Below are positions 63,831-64,000 of a stretch of DNA of 64,000 bases, one piece after another. The stretch comes from Sediminihabitans luteus (GTDB lineage Bacteria > Actinomycetota > Actinomycetes > Actinomycetales > Cellulomonadaceae), in the NCBI RefSeq assembly GCF_002797595.1, contig NZ_PGFE01000002.1, positions 496,001 to 560,000 of the forward strand, in the 5' to 3' direction. Position 1 is the first letter of the stretch. The number at the start of each line of letters is the position of its first letter. The notes below the pieces were generated by a model that saw only the letters and a program-made list of their open reading frames with translations, was not told where the DNA came from and made no database searches. Position numbers and translations under genes: made by a program.

Positions 63831-64000
63831 TGGTGGCGCTGGGGTCGGTCGAGGAGGCGTTGGAGGCGATCCGGGCGGGTCGTCCGGTGCTGGTGGCGGA
63901 CTCTCCTGACCGGGAGAACGAGGCGGACGTGGTGTTCGCGGCGTCGAACGTGTCGGTGGAGTGGGTGGCGTGGACGATCCGGCACTCGTCGGGGTATCTG
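63830..64000 (+). CDS. ribBA: DHBP synthase / GTP cyclohydrolase II, 3' end outside window
   Basis: Only the first 57 codons are present. They match the start of 3,4-dihydroxy-2-butanone 4-phosphate synthase: SVEEALEAIRAGRPVLVADSPDRENEADVVFAA, where the Asp-Arg-Glu-Asn-Glu cluster binds substrate and metal. Whether the C-terminal GTP cyclohydrolase II (RibA) domain follows cannot be seen; the fusion is usual in Actinobacteria. Codons here end in G much more often than in ribE. ATG 63830 overlaps the ribE stop. Confidence 0.88.
   Translation, partial: MVALGSVEEALEAIRAGRPVLVADSPDRENEADVVFAASNVSVEWVAWTIRHSSGYL

Overview
The window is about 64 kb of very GC-rich DNA with dense, overlapping genes and many GTG starts. 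Gene content and order point to an actinobacterium. The housekeeping order hisS-aspS, rarA-rpsD-alaS-ruvX-mltG-aroE, aroC-aroK-aroB, aroQ-efp-nusB-pyrR-pyrB-pyrC-carA-carB-pyrF, mihF-gmk-rpoZ-coaBC-metK-priA, fmt-rsmB-rpe-ribD-ribE-ribBA is the one usual in Actinobacteria. The actinobacterial integration host factor mIHF, a cysteine-free ribosomal S4 and a helicase-degenerate PriA fit that. The overall look suggests Micrococcales (Cellulomonas/Promicromonospora-like), but the genus is an inference.

Layout. 1-8.4 kb: a truncated metallo-hydrolase, hisS, an uncharacterised gene coupled to a membrane-anchored M16-type peptidase, a PPOX/F420-type flavin oxidoreductase, aspS and a GNAT protein. 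8.5-12.2 kb: a divergent MMPL exporter and rarA. 12.3-24.6 kb: rpsD with a structured leader, two small membrane proteins, alaS, ruvX, two tandem mltG paralogues, aroE, a prepilin-type peptidase, and the coupled aroC-aroK-aroB set.

24.6-39.3 kb is an accessory insertion that separates aroB from aroQ. It holds a GDPD/hydrolase pair beside a broken transposase, a lower-GC PadR/membrane-protein module, a 744-residue XRE/NB-ARC/TPR (STAND) regulator divergent from two alpha/beta hydrolases, an orphan SUKH immunity-like protein behind an opine-dehydrogenase-like gene, a surface-glycan cassette (GT29 sialyltransferase-like domain fused to a GT4-like domain, coupled to a polysaccharide pyruvyl transferase), a shikimate-kinase-like fragment without its P-loop, and an Atg22/UMF1-type MFS transporter. 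The glycan cassette is the most novel-looking biology here.

39.3-51.3 kb: aroQ, a SatD-like regulator with its membrane partner under a striking twin-palindrome operator, efp-nusB, and the pyrimidine operon. The pyrimidine operon is headed by a PyrR-binding RNA hairpin whose outer stem pairs with the pyrR Shine-Dalgarno, and it ends at a 17-bp terminator hairpin. 51.3-64 kb: nucleoid/nucleotide genes, coaBC, metK, priA, a HAD phosphatase, fmt-rsmB, rpe and the FMN-riboswitch-controlled riboflavin operon, which runs off the window end.

Many genes overlap by 4 bp (ATGA/GTGA) and so are probably translationally coupled. At least nine have a TANNNT hexamer 6-7 nt before the start codon, the pattern of leaderless transcripts. 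An exact 18-base promoter-like element occurs just before both the HAD phosphatase and the riboflavin operon. That hints at co-regulation and at the phosphatase being the missing riboflavin-pathway enzyme.
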